Below the pieces are notes generated by a model that did not search any database, was not told the origin of the DNA, and saw only the letters and a list, made by a program, of their open reading frames with translations. Below are positions 1-5,880 of a DNA stretch of 8,248 bases, one piece after another. Position 1 is the first letter of the stretch, and the number at the start of each line of letters is the position of its first letter. The DNA is from Ekhidna sp. (lineage in GTDB: Bacteria; Bacteroidota; Bacteroidia; Cytophagales; Cyclobacteriaceae): contig JABSPG010000161.1 in assembly GCA_013214445.1 (NCBI GenBank), positions 1 through 8,248 on the forward strand, written 5' to 3'. A program made the translations under genes and the position numbers.

Positions 1-1
1 A

Positions 2-553
2 CCGAAGGGCTTAGACAAACTATCTACCATCCAAGAAACAGAGATAATCATCTTTCTCCCCAATCAAGTAGAAATCTTGATCGAAAATTCATTCGGAAAT
101 ACCTCCATCCAAGATCACCAGGGGAAGGTAGCGGTGGAGAGCAAATATGGAGAGCTGAAATTGGCTAACCTCACTGGGGAAGTAAAAATAAACAGCACTT
201 TCGGAGATCTTGAGGTCAGTAATTTTAGCGGGTCGATGACGTGCGACCTGGAGCATACAGCTACTAAAATTGAGGGGTTTACTGGAGATGCATCCGTCAA
301 GACAAATCTTGGAGATATAGTTTTTACAGGGATTGAGGAACTGCTGAGATTGAAAATATCGGCAGAAAAGTCGGATGTCATCCTGCAGTTCAACAAAAAC
401 AATGTCGATTCATATTACTGGGACATTCGATCCAAATATGGAGAGATCAGTTTCCCCAATAGTGGGATTGAAGGGAAGAAAATTTCTTTCGGAGATGATG
501 GAAATCCAGCCATATATGTTTCAACAGACTTTGGTAAAATCACAATCAAATGA
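2..553 (+). CDS. DUF4097-type beta-solenoid repeat protein, C-terminal part (5' end outside window)
   Basis: The frame is open from the first complete codon of the window to TGA at 551-553, so only the last 183 residues are seen and the true start lies upstream. The TTG at 77 is an internal leucine codon and need not be a start. The visible part is built of short turns with motifs such as SFGNTSI, SKYGELKL, STFGDLEV, TNLGDIVF and SKYGEISF. Glycines fall exactly every nine residues between residues 32 and 104, with one exchange to Thr at 86. That pattern suggests a beta-helix or solenoid with about 18 residues per turn and resembles the DUF4097 'adhesin-like' family common in Bacteroidota. Such proteins are normally exported, but the signal peptide cannot be checked here. 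The stop overlaps the next start (ATGA), pointing to translational coupling. The molecular role is unknown. Family assignment is by pattern, not by search. Confidence 0.75.
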   Translation, partial: PKGLDKLSTIQETEIIIFLPNQVEILIENSFGNTSIQDHQGKVAVESKYGELKLANLTGEVKINSTFGDLEVSNFSGSMTCDLEHTATKIEGFTGDASVKTNLGDIVFTGIEELLRLKISAEKSDVILQFNKNNVDSYYWDIRSKYGEISFPNSGIEGKKISFGDDGNPAIYVSTDFGKITIK

Positions 554-1176
554 CGAAGCGAATACTACTACCTATTGTTCCACTTTTTTTGGGCAGCTTG
601 ATTTATGCTCAGCAGGTTTCTATGGAGTCAAGCACGGAGGAGATGGACTCTGCAAAGTTTTCTGGCTTGATCCAGAGCTATCAGAAGTTAATCATGACTG
701 AGCGTGAAGAGTTGACTTTGATAAAAGTAGACCTACTTGGTCCTCTTCTTTATGTAATGTCAGGTATTGACACAGCAAAGCATAACATAGCTCGTGTCTC
801 AGTAGAGCGAAAGTTTAGGCCTGATTGGAGCTGGGTTGTGGCATTTGATGGTCAAGCAGACAAAAACGAATTCACAGAACTGCGCTATAGAGGTGGAGTG
901 CGCTATTACTTCAACATGGAGAAACGGATTCTCAAGGGTAAGAGCGCCAATAACTTCTCCGCCAACTATGTCAGCACTCGTCTAAATTATAAACTCCGAC
1001 CACCTGATGATGATGATCAGCTATCCCTGGATTTGCTATTTGGAATTCAGAGGAGGATCTGGAAGTACGGATATATAGATTTCGATATCGGGATTGAGAA
1101 CTTGCTAACCTCATTTGAGGACAGAACGCCAGGTATCGACTTCACCTCAAGCATCCAATTAGGGATCGCATTTTAA
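550..1176 (+). CDS. Predicted outer-membrane beta-barrel protein, function unknown
   Basis: This is a complete 208-residue protein. The N-terminus (basic TKR, then a hydrophobic stretch) ends in LIYA before QQ, a good signal peptidase I site after Ala20. The mature part has alternating polar/hydrophobic strands, for example RYRGGVRYYFNM, NYVSTRLNYKL and YGYIDFDIGIENLL. It ends in IQLGIAF, and a C-terminal Phe after a beta strand is the usual BAM recognition signature of outer-membrane barrels. An acidic DDDD loop lies near residues 153-156, encoded by four GAT codons. The start overlaps the upstream stop by four bases, and the next gene follows after 23 bases. I recognise no named family. An outer-membrane location is inferred from the signal peptide, strand pattern and final Phe; a periplasmic beta-rich protein is the alternative. 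Confidence 0.8.
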   Translation: MTKRILLPIVPLFLGSLIYAQQVSMESSTEEMDSAKFSGLIQSYQKLIMTEREELTLIKVDLLGPLLYVMSGIDTAKHNIARVSVERKFRPDWSWVVAFDGQADKNEFTELRYRGGVRYYFNMEKRILKGKSANNFSANYVSTRLNYKLRPPDDDDQLSLDLLFGIQRRIWKYGYIDFDIGIENLLTSFEDRTPGIDFTSSIQLGIAF

Positions 1177-1199
1177 TTAGATAATCAACTTTAAATACA

Positions 1200-2039
1200 A
1201 TGTTTTTAAATCGAAATTTTATTCGACTGGGATTGCTATGCCTTTTGGGCACTACCTGTCTGAGCACAAAAGCTCAGGAGGAAGCGCAAGACTCAGTCCT
1301 AAGCCTACCAACTACAAGGTATTTGACGCTAGGCATTGGAAGTAAATCTGTTCAACTTCATGATGAACACATGTCACCACTGACCTACTTTGGTGGAGCA
1401 CTAAACCTACAATTAGGAGTGCTAAAGCGCAAGAAAAAGTCGCTTCGAAATTTCACCATCGACATGGCATATACCAACCTTGGTCCTCAGGCCGATAACC
1501 GTGAGATTGATCCCAAAAGCATCTATTTCAGGTTGGATTTGGCATATGCGCAGCAGCATTATGTCCGTTCCATCATAAATAACACTACGCGATGGTACGT
1601 AGGTGGAAAATTTAAGTCGCATTCCAACATTAGAATGAACCCTCAACTGGATGGAGCATTTGTGACATTCATCTTCACGAACCGGCTTTTTCTGAGTAAC
1701 GTACTAGAACGCGAATTGAAAGTATCGGGTAGACCTCTGACCATAAACTGGCAGTTGGATTTGCCAGTAATTAATCATACCATTCGTCCTGAATACTTAA
1801 ACATTTATGATTTCGTAAACCCTGAGAGTAATTGGGTGGAGGAGCGAGTGGAAGATAGTGAGTGGAGAAGTATTGCCAGTTATAGCAACATTACCTCTAC
1901 TATTTCATTGCTTTATCCCATTAGCACTAGCAATGTTTTGCGCTTCTCCTATGAGTGGGATTTTTATCGAATCAACAGTGAGTTGAAGTCCACCAACGCA
2001 ACGCATACCTATCTCTTTTCTTTCTTATTTCATTTTTAA
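1200..2039 (+). CDS. Predicted outer-membrane beta-barrel protein, function unknown
   Basis: This is a complete 279-residue protein. A signal peptide is clear: basic N-terminus with R5 and R9, hydrophobic core LGLLCLLGTTCL, and a probable cleavage after Ala25 (STKA before QEE). The rest is rich in amphipathic beta strands, such as YLTLGIGSKSVQL, GGALNLQLGVL, IYFRLDLAYAQ and VLRFSYEWDFYRI. It ends in YLFSFLFHF, with the terminal aromatic typical of BAM-inserted barrels. Residues about 195-225 (around EYLNIYDFVNP) may be an extracellular loop. No enzyme motif is visible. It lies 23 bases after one barrel-like gene and 11 bases before an S41 lipoprotein gene, so all are probably co-transcribed. 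It shows no obvious similarity to the preceding barrel beyond general architecture. A partner or export role for the adjacent S41 lipoprotein is speculation. Confidence 0.8.
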   Translation: MFLNRNFIRLGLLCLLGTTCLSTKAQEEAQDSVLSLPTTRYLTLGIGSKSVQLHDEHMSPLTYFGGALNLQLGVLKRKKKSLRNFTIDMAYTNLGPQADNREIDPKSIYFRLDLAYAQQHYVRSIINNTTRWYVGGKFKSHSNIRMNPQLDGAFVTFIFTNRLFLSNVLERELKVSGRPLTINWQLDLPVINHTIRPEYLNIYDFVNPESNWVEERVEDSEWRSIASYSNITSTISLLYPISTSNVLRFSYEWDFYRINSELKSTNATHTYLFSFLFHF

Positions 2040-2050
2040 AAAAATCGACT

Positions 2051-3058
2051 ATGAAGTCACATAAACGCAATTTTCTTTTTGTCCTTATTTCCATGATTGT
2101 ATGGTCTTGTGAGGACCCTTTTTTTGAGGAGGATCCGGCAAACAATCCAGTGAACAACTTTGAAATCTTGTGGAATCGAATGAATGATCGTTATTCCTTC
2201 TTTGACTATAAGAGAGTAGACTGGGATTCAGTTTATCGTGTCTATCGACCTCAGGTAAATGATCAAATGAGTTCACAAGCGCTATTTGATGTGATGCAGG
2301 AGATGCTTAACACCCTTCGCGATGCTCATGTCAACTTACGCACTGATTTTGACATATCCTACTACAATTATTATGAAGACGCTCCCAGAAATTTTCGCTT
2401 TCAGGATGTAGAAAACACCTATTTAAAGGAGAGTTTGCGTGTGACAGGATTCATGTGGAATGGCATTATTGATTCAGTCGGATACATACATTATGGAAGT
2501 TTCCAACTTCCCATCGAGGAGCAAGAACTAGATTTTGTAGTAGAGCGATTTAAAGGCTTGAAAGGGCTGATCATCGATATTCGTGATAATGAAGGTGGTG
2601 ATCCTCTTTACGGATTTCGATTGGCTAGGCGGATAGCCAAAGAGCGAACACATATCTACACTACAGTTTATAAGAATGGAACAGGGAAGGATGATTTCAC
2701 TGCACCTTCAGAAGCATTTTTGGACATAAACGAGGAAGCGAAGTTTGATCTTCCAATAGTTTTACTAACAAATCGAGTGACGTATAGTGCTGGTAACTTC
2801 TTTACAGCTATGCTGCAGGCTTTACCCGACGTGACTGTGGTGGGTGATACCACTGGTGGAGGTGGAGGAGTGCCACTGGGATGGGAACTACCAAATGGTT
2901 GGTATTTCAATTTTTCAAACTCTATCACGTATTTACCAGATGGCTTCATCATTGAGGATGGAATACCACCTGACATTCAGGTAGATATCACGGATGAACA
3001 TCGGCTAGAGGGTAGAGATACCATCTTGGAGCGAGCGCTTAGTTTATTTAGCGATTGA
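2051..3058 (+). CDS. S41-family peptidase lipoprotein (tricorn/CTP-like core, no PDZ seen)
   Basis: The 335-residue product begins with a lipoprotein signal, ending VWSC with the lipid-bearing Cys20. The following residues EDPFFEEDP are strongly acidic, like the surface-export signal described for Bacteroidota lipoproteins, so exposure on the cell surface is plausible. The S41 core is visible in order: RDAHVNL with His93, the strand and turn DIRDNEGGD (176-184), TYSAGNFF with the nucleophile candidate Ser246, and the glycine-rich GDTTGGGGG (265-273). The lysine that forms the Ser-Lys dyad in classical C-terminal processing peptidases, expected about 25 residues after the serine, is replaced by Gly271. 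The enzyme is therefore nearer the tricorn-like branch or is altered in activity. I see no PDZ domain. It is the last gene of the envelope run, 11 bases after the barrel gene and followed by a terminator. The substrate is unknown. Confidence 0.88.
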   Translation: MKSHKRNFLFVLISMIVWSCEDPFFEEDPANNPVNNFEILWNRMNDRYSFFDYKRVDWDSVYRVYRPQVNDQMSSQALFDVMQEMLNTLRDAHVNLRTDFDISYYNYYEDAPRNFRFQDVENTYLKESLRVTGFMWNGIIDSVGYIHYGSFQLPIEEQELDFVVERFKGLKGLIIDIRDNEGGDPLYGFRLARRIAKERTHIYTTVYKNGTGKDDFTAPSEAFLDINEEAKFDLPIVLLTNRVTYSAGNFFTAMLQALPDVTVVGDTTGGGGGVPLGWELPNGWYFNFSNSITYLPDGFIIEDGIPPDIQVDITDEHRLEGRDTILERALSLFSD

Positions 3059-3079
3059 TGAAGGAGTATTGAAATTTGT

Positions 3080-3120
3080 GAGGGTGTCTCAGTATGGCTT
3101 TGAGAGACCCTCTTTCTTTA
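3080..3120 (+). terminator. Rho-independent terminator after the S41 lipoprotein gene
   Basis: Arms GAGGGTGTCTCA (3080-3091) and TGAGAGACCCTC (3101-3112) pair over 12 positions with a single G/G mismatch and a 9-base loop. They are followed by TTTCTTTA (3113-3120). The hairpin starts 21 bases after the S41 stop codon and ends 42 bases before the next gene. It most likely separates the envelope run from the DUF4349-ispF-mnmD run. Confidence 0.85.
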
Positions 3121-3162
3121 TTGGCAGCATTCTTGCACCATTTTCTAGAAAATCTTACCAAT

Positions 3163-4005
3163 ATGAAGACGCTTACAATTCTAGTGATGTTCTTGATGGC
3201 TGCCTGCGGTGGAGGCAACACTTCTTCCGGTGATTCTTATGACTTGATGGATGCAGAAGTTTCGGAAGAAACTGTTGTCGAAGATGTGGTTTTTTCAAAA
3301 TCTAGTTCAAGATCAACATCTCCTCAAGCTGGCGAAATAGAAAAGAAGGTCATCAAGACAGGTGCTCTCTCCTACAAAGTAGAAAGCACCAAGGAGGAAT
3401 ACCTCAGACTGACGGAATTGGTAAAAAAATACGACGGCTACATTGCTTCGGAAAGTGAAAGTAAAGGATATGATCGCCTGAATTATAACCTCACCATCAA
3501 AGTAAATCCTGAGCGCTTTGATTCATTCATATCAGAGGTTGTTACGGGTCATTTAGTCGAAAGTAGGTGGATTAATACAGAGGATGTGACTAGTAGATAT
3601 TATGATTTGCAGTCAAGGATTGCGAACAAGCAGAAGCTTGAGGAACGCTATCAGGAGGTTCTGAATAAGGCAACCACAGTGAAGGATATCCTGGAGGTAG
3701 AGCAAAACCTGAATCAGGTAAGAGGTGAAATTGAGTCTTTACAAGGGCAGTTTAAACTGCTAAACCATCAAGTGAGCTACAGCACATTAGATATTTCCTT
3801 TTATGAATTGGTTCCGTATGAATTCACCCAAGAATCAAGGCCTGGTTTTGGGACCCGATTGCTTAACTCTTTCTCGGCCGGCTGGCAAGGCTTCCAAACT
3901 TTCTTGGTTTATATTCTTACCCTTTGGCCTTTTGGTTTGCTAGCTGCAGCAATTGTTTGGCTGGTGAAAAAGATTCGATCTAAAAGGAAAAAAGACGATC
4001 TTTGA
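3163..4005 (+). CDS. DUF4349 domain lipoprotein with C-terminal membrane helix
   Basis: The product has 280 residues when started at ATG 3163. An in-frame ATG at 3094 lies inside the upstream terminator hairpin and would bury the signal peptide, so I reject it. From 3163 the protein opens with a lipoprotein signal, MKTLTILVMFLMAAC, giving lipid-bearing Cys15, then a Gly/Ser/acidic linker. The DUF4349 domain runs from about residue 65 (KKVIKTGALSYKV) to about 215, with RWINTEDVTSRYYDL before a predicted coiled coil at 147-205. A hydrophobic helix at about 244-268 is followed by the basic tail KKIRSKRKKDDL, which should face the cytoplasm. A lipid anchor at one end and a membrane helix at the other suggest the inner membrane, with the domain in the periplasm. 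The function of DUF4349 is not established. The stop is four bases before ispF, so it is likely the first gene of that operon. Confidence 0.9.
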   Translation: MKTLTILVMFLMAACGGGNTSSGDSYDLMDAEVSEETVVEDVVFSKSSSRSTSPQAGEIEKKVIKTGALSYKVESTKEEYLRLTELVKKYDGYIASESESKGYDRLNYNLTIKVNPERFDSFISEVVTGHLVESRWINTEDVTSRYYDLQSRIANKQKLEERYQEVLNKATTVKDILEVEQNLNQVRGEIESLQGQFKLLNHQVSYSTLDISFYELVPYEFTQESRPGFGTRLLNSFSAGWQGFQTFLVYILTLWPFGLLAAAIVWLVKKIRSKRKKDDL

Positions 4006-4009
4006 TCGC

Positions 4010-4495
4010 ATGAAGCCAAACATACGCGTAGGTTACGGATACGATGTACATGCACTCGCTGAAGGAGTTGATTTTTGGATTGGTGGGATCAAGGTGCCCC
4101 ATACCCGTGGGGCATACGGCCATTCAGATGCAGATGTGTTGATTCATGTCATTTGTGATGCACTGCTAGGTGCTGCGAATATGCGAGATATTGGATTTCA
4201 TTTCTCAGACAAAGATCCAAAGTTCAAAGGAATTGACAGTAAAATTCTACTCAAAGAGGTAGTACAGATTATTGGGGAGAAAGGCTACAAAATCGGGAAT
4301 ATTGATTCGACAGTATGTCTGGAGCGACCCAAGGTAAATCCTCACATTCCGGAGATGAAAAAGGTCTTGGCCGGTGTGATGGAAATTCCAGAGGAGGATG
4401 TATCCATAAAAGCGACCACTACTGAGAAACTTGGTTTTGTAGGAAAAGAAGAAGGGGTCGCTGCGCACGCTACTGTTTTGATTTATAAAGATTGA
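4010..4495 (+). CDS. ispF: 2-C-methyl-D-erythritol 2,4-cyclodiphosphate synthase (IspF)
   Basis: This is the cytoplasmic enzyme of the non-mevalonate (MEP) pathway that converts CDP-methylerythritol 2-phosphate to the 2,4-cyclodiphosphate, releasing CMP. At 161 residues it has the usual IspF length (about 155-160). The metal-binding residues are present: Asp12 and His14 in GYGYDVH, and His46 after the GHSDADVLIH segment. The DIGFHFSDKDPKFKG loop, the ERPKVNPHIPEM segment and the C-terminal TTTEKLGFVGK nucleotide-binding motif are all intact. The start is fixed by RVGYGYDVH sitting at the N-terminus. The gene lies four bases after the DUF4349 gene and three bases before mnmD, with no Shine-Dalgarno sequence. 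It implies that isoprenoids are made by the MEP route in this organism. Confidence 0.98.
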   Translation: MKPNIRVGYGYDVHALAEGVDFWIGGIKVPHTRGAYGHSDADVLIHVICDALLGAANMRDIGFHFSDKDPKFKGIDSKILLKEVVQIIGEKGYKIGNIDSTVCLERPKVNPHIPEMKKVLAGVMEIPEEDVSIKATTTEKLGFVGKEEGVAAHATVLIYKD

Positions 4496-4498
4496 CTC

Positions 4499-5167
4499 AT
4501 GCCAATCAAGATCATCACGACCGAAGACGGTTCCCATAGCCTTTTTGATGAGGAACTGAATGAGACGTATCATTCGACTCGTGGAGCCAGAGGGGAATCC
4601 ATGCATGTTTTTATCAAAGAGGGCCTTGAGTATTGGCTTTCACAAAACAAAAGCGAAGAAGTCAAGATGCTTGAAATTGGTCTGGGAACAGGCCTAAATG
4701 CATTTCTCACGGCTCAATTCGCTGAAGCAAGAAACCAAAAGATCCATTTTACTTCGTTAGAGCCATATCCGATAGATAGAGAAATCTATGAGAGTTTAAA
4801 TTATCATAGTTCTGAAAAAGAACAGGAATCTTTGATGGATATTCACGACTCTACCTGGGAAAAAACTGTAGGCATTAACAACAATTTTGAATTGTTGAAA
4901 TCGACATCTCCTCTTGAGCAATTTTCAAGTCCCACTCAATTTGATATCATTTACTTTGATGCGTTTGCACCCAGCAAACAGCCTGAAGTTTGGTCATTGG
5001 AAAATCTAGAGAGGTGCTATGAAATGCTAGCTTCAGGGGGTGTATTGACCACCTATTGTGCTCAGGGCCAGTTTAAGCGAAATTTAGCATCAGCAGGATT
5101 TACGGTTGAAACGTTACAAGGTGCCATGGGCAAAAAGGAGATGGTGAGGGGTTTGAAAAGTGATTAA
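4499..5167 (+). CDS. mnmD: tRNA (5-methylaminomethyl-2-thiouridine)(34) methyltransferase MnmD
   Basis: This SAM-dependent enzyme is predicted to methylate the aminomethyl group on wobble uridine 34, the last step of mnm5s2U formation downstream of MnmEG. At 222 residues it corresponds only to the methyltransferase half of the bifunctional E. coli MnmC; the FAD-dependent oxidase half is absent and no trace follows it. The Rossmann SAM-binding loop is EIGLGTGLN (59-67). The family motif YFDAFAPSKQPEVW lies at 152-165, followed by the ASGGVLTTYCAQGQFKRNL segment and the C-terminal GKKEMVRG. The N-terminal TEDGSHSLFDEELNETYHS is also typical. It starts three bases after the ispF stop and is probably co-translated. 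Confidence 0.93.
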   Translation: MPIKIITTEDGSHSLFDEELNETYHSTRGARGESMHVFIKEGLEYWLSQNKSEEVKMLEIGLGTGLNAFLTAQFAEARNQKIHFTSLEPYPIDREIYESLNYHSSEKEQESLMDIHDSTWEKTVGINNNFELLKSTSPLEQFSSPTQFDIIYFDAFAPSKQPEVWSLENLERCYEMLASGGVLTTYCAQGQFKRNLASAGFTVETLQGAMGKKEMVRGLKSD

Positions 5168-5176
5168 TTTAGAAGT

Positions 5177-5773
5177 ATGAGACATTTCACCTTTTTATTA
5201 CTTTGGACAGTCGTCGCGTTGGCATATTCTCAGACCAAGATCGTGGATGATCGCGATGGCAATGAATACGAGATCGTTAAGCTTGGGAATAACTTCTGGA
5301 TGAAGGAGAACCTTCTTTTCAATGCAGAGGGCTCTCTTTGCGAACCAGATTGTGATAAGATTCGCTTTTATGATTATCGGAGCGTAGCATCAGTTTGCCC
5401 TGATGGCTGGAGGCTTCCTACTATGCTAGAGTGGAATGATTTTGTTGATTCTTATCAGGATGCCGAAGTAGCCAGAATGATGGAAGAGAATCCTAAAATA
5501 TTCCGTGTCGATTTTCTGGATAAGTATGATATTTTCAAAGAAAATGTGCTCAACATCGCTCCATACGGGAGAGCGGAAGGGGGGAAAGTCCAAAGGAATA
5601 AATTTATTGACTATTGGACCACCAACACCAGCACGAAAGATCAGCGCTTTCACATGCATCTTACGCCACAGTCAATTGTGGGGCATGGACATAAACACCA
5701 TTTGAAAAGCTCAAAGCCCGAGGAATATCGCCTGTTTCCCGTACGATGCGTTTGTGAGGCAGATAAGCTCTAG
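5177..5773 (+). CDS. Secreted FISUMP-domain protein (Fibrobacter succinogenes major paralogous domain)
   Basis: This is a 198-residue protein with a signal peptide (MRHFTFLLLWTVVALAYSQ, probable cleavage near residue 18) and a single domain. The FISUMP pattern is clear: DRDGNEYEIVKLGNNFWMKENL, then RFYDYRSV, then VCPDGWRLPTMLEW (Cys74, Trp78, Pro81), ending FPVRCVCE. Five cysteines fall after the signal peptide (55, 59, 74, 191, 193), an odd number. Disulfides linking 74 to one of the C-terminal pair, or 55 to 59, are possible in the periplasm or outside. FISUMP domains are common in secreted and surface proteins of Bacteroidota and Fibrobacter, but their biochemical role is not settled. Longer relatives often carry additional domains; here nothing else is present, and no type IX secretion C-terminal domain is visible. 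It starts 9 bases after mnmD and is probably the last gene of that operon. Confidence 0.85.
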   Translation: MRHFTFLLLWTVVALAYSQTKIVDDRDGNEYEIVKLGNNFWMKENLLFNAEGSLCEPDCDKIRFYDYRSVASVCPDGWRLPTMLEWNDFVDSYQDAEVARMMEENPKIFRVDFLDKYDIFKENVLNIAPYGRAEGGKVQRNKFIDYWTTNTSTKDQRFHMHLTPQSIVGHGHKHHLKSSKPEEYRLFPVRCVCEADKL

Positions 5774-5824
5774 TTATCTCATAGGAAAGAGTTAAATTGG
5801 GTAAGTAAGATGCCTGGAGCTAGG

Positions 5825-5858
5825 CCTATAAACTTTCTGCGGCTTTATAGGTTCTTCT
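5825..5858 (+). terminator. Possible weak terminator hairpin between the FISUMP and acyl-CoA synthetase genes
   Basis: CCTATAAA (5825-5832) and TTTATAGG (5844-5851) form a perfect 8-bp stem with an 11-base loop, extendable by two G-U pairs, followed by TTCTTCT. The stem is AT-rich, so its strength is doubtful. A smaller AGATAA/TTATCT pair (5761-5766, 5774-5779) spans the FISUMP stop codon. The rest of the 107-base gap (5774-5880) shows no convincing Bacteroidota-type promoter (TTTG and TAnnTTTG), although one must lie nearby if the synthetase gene is transcribed alone. Confidence 0.35.
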
Positions 5859-5880
5859 GTCAATTATTTTCAATACTCCT

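Noticed and set aside
77..79. TTG as the start of the first gene
   Set aside because: The frame is open to the window edge and the repeat pattern begins immediately after it, so it is an internal codon of a truncated gene.
1006..1017. Four tandem GAT codons in the first barrel gene as a possible slippage repeat
   Set aside because: In-frame trinucleotide repeats this short are common and cannot cause a frameshift; they probably encode an acidic loop.
3071..3078. GAAATTTG, one mismatch from the Bacteroidota -7 element TAnnTTTG, upstream of the DUF4349 gene
   Set aside because: It lies before the terminator hairpin, the -33 TTTG is not at a proper distance, and a single near-match in AT-rich DNA is expected by chance.
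4095..4114. GC-rich perfect inverted repeat TGCCCCA / TGGGGCA with a 6-base loop within the 5' part of ispF
   Set aside because: It encodes conserved IspF residues (VPHTRGA) and has no T tract or nearby regulatory context, so chance within coding sequence is the simplest reading.
4499..5167. Truncated MnmC (lost oxidase half)
   Set aside because: The next gene starts 9 bases later with its own signal peptide, no FAD-domain remnant is visible, and stand-alone MnmD is a known complete form.
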